Assembly: GCF_002210095.1 (NCBI RefSeq)
Contig: NZ_AQQR01000034.1
Span: 1 to 32,333, forward strand
Source: Marinibacterium profundimaris
GTDB taxonomy: Bacteria; Pseudomonadota; Alphaproteobacteria; Rhodobacterales; Rhodobacteraceae
DNA: 32,333 bases
Direction: 5' to 3'
Both the position numbers and the translations under genes were made by a program. Shown here piece after piece: positions 30,187-32,333 of this stretch (its first letter is position 1; each line of letters opens with the position of its first letter). A model generated the notes under the pieces. The model was not told the DNA's origin. It ran no database searches and saw only the letters and a program-made list of their open reading frames with translations.

Positions 30187-32333
30187 GCGGCTGCATCCGC
30201 TGCGCTTGCGCCAACCGGATGCGCGGCAAGGACCCGCGCCAGCACCTCGGTGCAATCCACCGGGATGAACACCCGCGTCTTCCACTGGATCACCTCGGTG
30301 AAACAGCCCAAGGCCTTCAATGCGGGCAGTGCCGCGCCCGACGCTCCGATCAGCTCGAGCCTCGGCTGTCCCATGACCAGAGAGCGACGCAACTGGTAGC
30401 CCCCAAGCAGGCTGAGGGTCGTCTTCGCGTCCATGACCGCGCCGAACACCTCCTGCGGCGTCATCTCAATCTGGCAGTCGAGACCAAGGCGCGCATAGAC
30501 ATTGAGAAGCTGTTCCTGGCTGACCAAGCGGCCGATGGCGCGCTCCCCGTCCTCGGTCTGCAGACGATAGATCCGCATGTTGTCGGCGGGCAGCCGGTCC
30601 CAGATCGGCAGGAGGAGGCCGCAGATCAGCGTGATCTTCGATGTAGTGAACTCCGGCACCGCGTCGACCTCGGCCTGCCAGAGCTGCTCGAACATCGCAT
30701 CATCGATCTCTTCCCAGTGCGACTTCGAGAACTCGGTCAGCGCGAGGATTTCGGTCGCCATGGGCCGCAGGAGCTTCACCCGCAAGATCGGCACGCCATC
30801 CTCGTCCATGAAGGCCGGCGCTTTCACCATCAGGGCCGCGCGTTTGGAGGTCTTGTTCCAGCACAGCGTCGCGCCTCTTGTGTCGGCGCAGATGGCTTTG
30901 ACGCGGGGCAGAGTGAGCGGATCGTTGCGATCGATACGCTCCACGGTCAGCGCAGTTGCCGTCGCGCCCGTCGCCTCATGCTCGAAGATGACCTTGCGAT
31001 CAACGATCTCAAACTTCTCGGCGCGCAGGGTCTCTAGCCCGACATCGAGGGTGCCTGCCTGACGCGCGTCCTCAATTATCGCCGAAAGAAACCCGCCGAA
31101 GGCCTCGAAGATCGCGTCCTGCATGTCGATGCGGAGCGCGAGGCAGCGGTTCAGGAACTGCTGGATCGGCGGCAGGGTTTCCTTCATCGTGCCATCCGCC
31201 TCATCGAGCGTCAGCCCGGTCATCTCCTGGAACCTGGAGTAGGAGCAGGCGTCGATCTTGCCCGCGCGCAGCTTGTAGAAGAACTGCCGCAACGCCGCTC
31301 GTGCATAAGGGCTCTCGAGGTTGTCCTCGGCGCGGAACATGTTCTGCCCACCCGTCTCGCGTTGCCCCTTGGTGATGGCCCCGAGCGTATCGAGGCGGCG
31401 GGCGATGGTGGAGAGGAACCGCTTCTCACCCTTCACGTCTGTGGCAACGGGGCGAAAGAGCGGCGGCTGCGCTTGGTTCGTGCGGTTGGTACGCCCCAGC
31501 CCCTGAATCGCATTGTCGGCTTTCCAGCCAGGCTCAAGCAAGTAATGCACCCGGAGGCGCTGGTTCTTTGCACCAAGATCGGCGTGGTAGCTGCGCCCCG
31601 TGCCACCGGCGTCAGAAAAGATCAGGATGCGCTTGGCGTCATCCATGAAGGCCTGGGTTTCGCCGAGGTTGGAGGAGGCGGCTCGGTTCTCGACCTTGAG
31701 CCGCCCTTCACGCGTCCTCGCGATGCGCCGCTTGCGCCCCGTGACCTCGGCCACCGCATCGCCCCCGAAATGCCACAGGATCTGATCGAGCGCGCCCTGC
31801 ACCGGGGCAAGGGCACCGAGATGCTCGACAAGCTCATCCCGCCGCCGCTCCGCCTCACGGCAGATAATCGGATTGCCATCACCATCGAGGGCGGGACGCG
31901 AGCGTAGGTCGCCGTTCTCGTCGGAGTAGGGCTCGAAGAGCTGCGTCGGGAAGCTGTGCATGAGGTAGTCCATGATGTTCTCGCGCGGCGTAAAATCGAC
32001 CTGCAGGTCGTCCCACTCCGAGGGCGGGATCTCTTCGAGGCGCCGTTCCATCACCGCCTCGCTGGTCGAGACCACCTGAATCACGGCCGAATGCCCCGCG
32101 GCCAGGTCCGCTTCGATCGCATGGATGAGCGAAGGGCATTTCATGGCGGTGATGAGATGATTGAAGAAACGCTGCTTGTTGCTCTCGAAGGCCGAGCGCG
32201 CAGCGGATTTCGCCTGGGGGTTCAGCGTACCGGTCTCGGAGGAAATACCCGAGGCCTGAAGGGCGGCCTCCAAGTTGGTGTGGATGATCTGTAATCGCGA
32301 GGACGCGATAATGCGAAGGTGTCCGGGATTCAT
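30183..32333 (-). CDS. Strawberry-notch-like helicase, C-terminal 716 residues
   Basis: The gene continues past the right edge; the window shows only the C-terminal half. The first part has the second helicase lobe: LIHAIEADLAAGHSAVIQVVSTSEAVMERRL, ILIFSDAGGTGRSYHADLGAKNQ, then EPGWKADNAIQGLGRTNRTNQAQPPLF with the arginine finger (GRTNR) and FLSTIARRLDTLGAITKGQRET (segments partly quoted), all characteristic of bacterial strawberry-notch family helicases. The long tail to the stop is less conserved. Full-length relatives run to about 1,400 residues with a methyltransferase-like N-terminal part and DEAD-type lobe. It overlaps the Toprim gene by 4 bases. The pair is a recurrent plasmid module whose job is not known, perhaps DNA processing in replication or transfer. 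Confidence 0.9.
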   Translation of the reverse strand: MNPGHLRIIASSRLQIIHTNLEAALQASGISSETGTLNPQAKSAARSAFESNKQRFFNHLITAMKCPSLIHAIEADLAAGHSAVIQVVSTSEAVMERRLEEIPPSEWDDLQVDFTPRENIMDYLMHSFPTQLFEPYSDENGDLRSRPALDGDGNPIICREAERRRDELVEHLGALAPVQGALDQILWHFGGDAVAEVTGRKRRIARTREGRLKVENRAASSNLGETQAFMDDAKRILIFSDAGGTGRSYHADLGAKNQRLRVHYLLEPGWKADNAIQGLGRTNRTNQAQPPLFRPVATDVKGEKRFLSTIARRLDTLGAITKGQRETGGQNMFRAEDNLESPYARAALRQFFYKLRAGKIDACSYSRFQEMTGLTLDEADGTMKETLPPIQQFLNRCLALRIDMQDAIFEAFGGFLSAIIEDARQAGTLDVGLETLRAEKFEIVDRKVIFEHEATGATATALTVERIDRNDPLTLPRVKAICADTRGATLCWNKTSKRAALMVKAPAFMDEDGVPILRVKLLRPMATEILALTEFSKSHWEEIDDAMFEQLWQAEVDAVPEFTTSKITLICGLLLPIWDRLPADNMRIYRLQTEDGERAIGRLVSQEQLLNVYARLGLDCQIEMTPQEVFGAVMDAKTTLSLLGGYQLRRSLVMGQPRLELIGASGAALPALKALGCFTEVIQWKTRVFIPVDCTEVLARVLAAHPVGASAADAAA

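Overview
The window looks like part of a repABC plasmid (or chromid) of an alphaproteobacterium, most likely of the order Rhodobacterales. The evidence is a repA-repB-repC cassette with its own antisense RNA and parS sites, the Rhodobacterales/rhizobial plasmid genes next to it (ScpB-like, DUF1403, DUF736, DUF2493, Toprim, strawberry-notch helicase), the close match of the Rieske protein to the alphaproteobacterial bc1 subunit, and high GC with GTG/TTG starts. The assignment rests on recognised families; no search was run.

Bases 1-7000 are a copper-handling block on the minus strand. In transcription order it holds a Met-rich EF-hand secreted protein, an exported rhodanese, a Tat-exported multicopper oxidase, a 47-residue membrane protein not previously called, a TVP38/DedA-like membrane protein, an orphan Rieske protein, a P1B copper ATPase with YHS and HMBD metal-binding N-terminal domains, and a cation-diffusion-facilitator gene with a TAG stop at codon 22 that runs off the left edge. 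copA has a textbook MerR/CueR-type promoter with a 19-bp spacer. Bases 7191-11381, divergent from this, are an overlapping ccmF-ccmG-ccmH-ccmI cytochrome c maturation operon. A symmetric array of four TTTGTNAY half-sites lies between the two divergent operons. Together these genes export and oxidise copper. They also supply second copies of respiratory parts (Rieske protein, cytochrome c assembly) that copper stress could damage; that last link is inference.

Bases 11530-18200 are an accessory, scarred region. An intact IS6-family element cuts off a TerB_N-domain protein. A pRiA4b ORF-3-like gene follows, then an AbiE toxin-antitoxin locus whose toxin gene is broken after about 93 codons by the remnant of an IS110 transposase, leaving the AbiEi antitoxin without its toxin. 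Next comes an intact, tightly overlapping three-gene unit: a winged-helix-like regulator, a nucleotidyltransferase of the AbiEii kind, and a PP2C-like phosphatase. This unit is the best candidate here for an undescribed toxin-antitoxin or defence module.

Bases 18550-25780 are the plasmid backbone: scpB-like and DUF1403 genes, a tyrosine recombinase with a 27-bp inverted repeat in front of it, then repC, repB and repA. A likely replication origin (AT-rich, DnaA box, two inverted repeats) lies inside repC. A ctRNA promoter and terminator lie between repB and repC. Two identical 18-bp palindromes that look like parS lie inside repB and upstream of repA. Bases 25440-32333 hold DUF736, an AAA/DUF4143 ATPase divergent from an orphan XRE regulator, a DUF2493 (SLOG) protein, a Toprim protein and the C-terminal part of a strawberry-notch-like helicase. 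A conserved roughly 70-bp hairpin element occurs in front of both DUF736 and DUF2493. No tRNA, rRNA or CRISPR array was seen.
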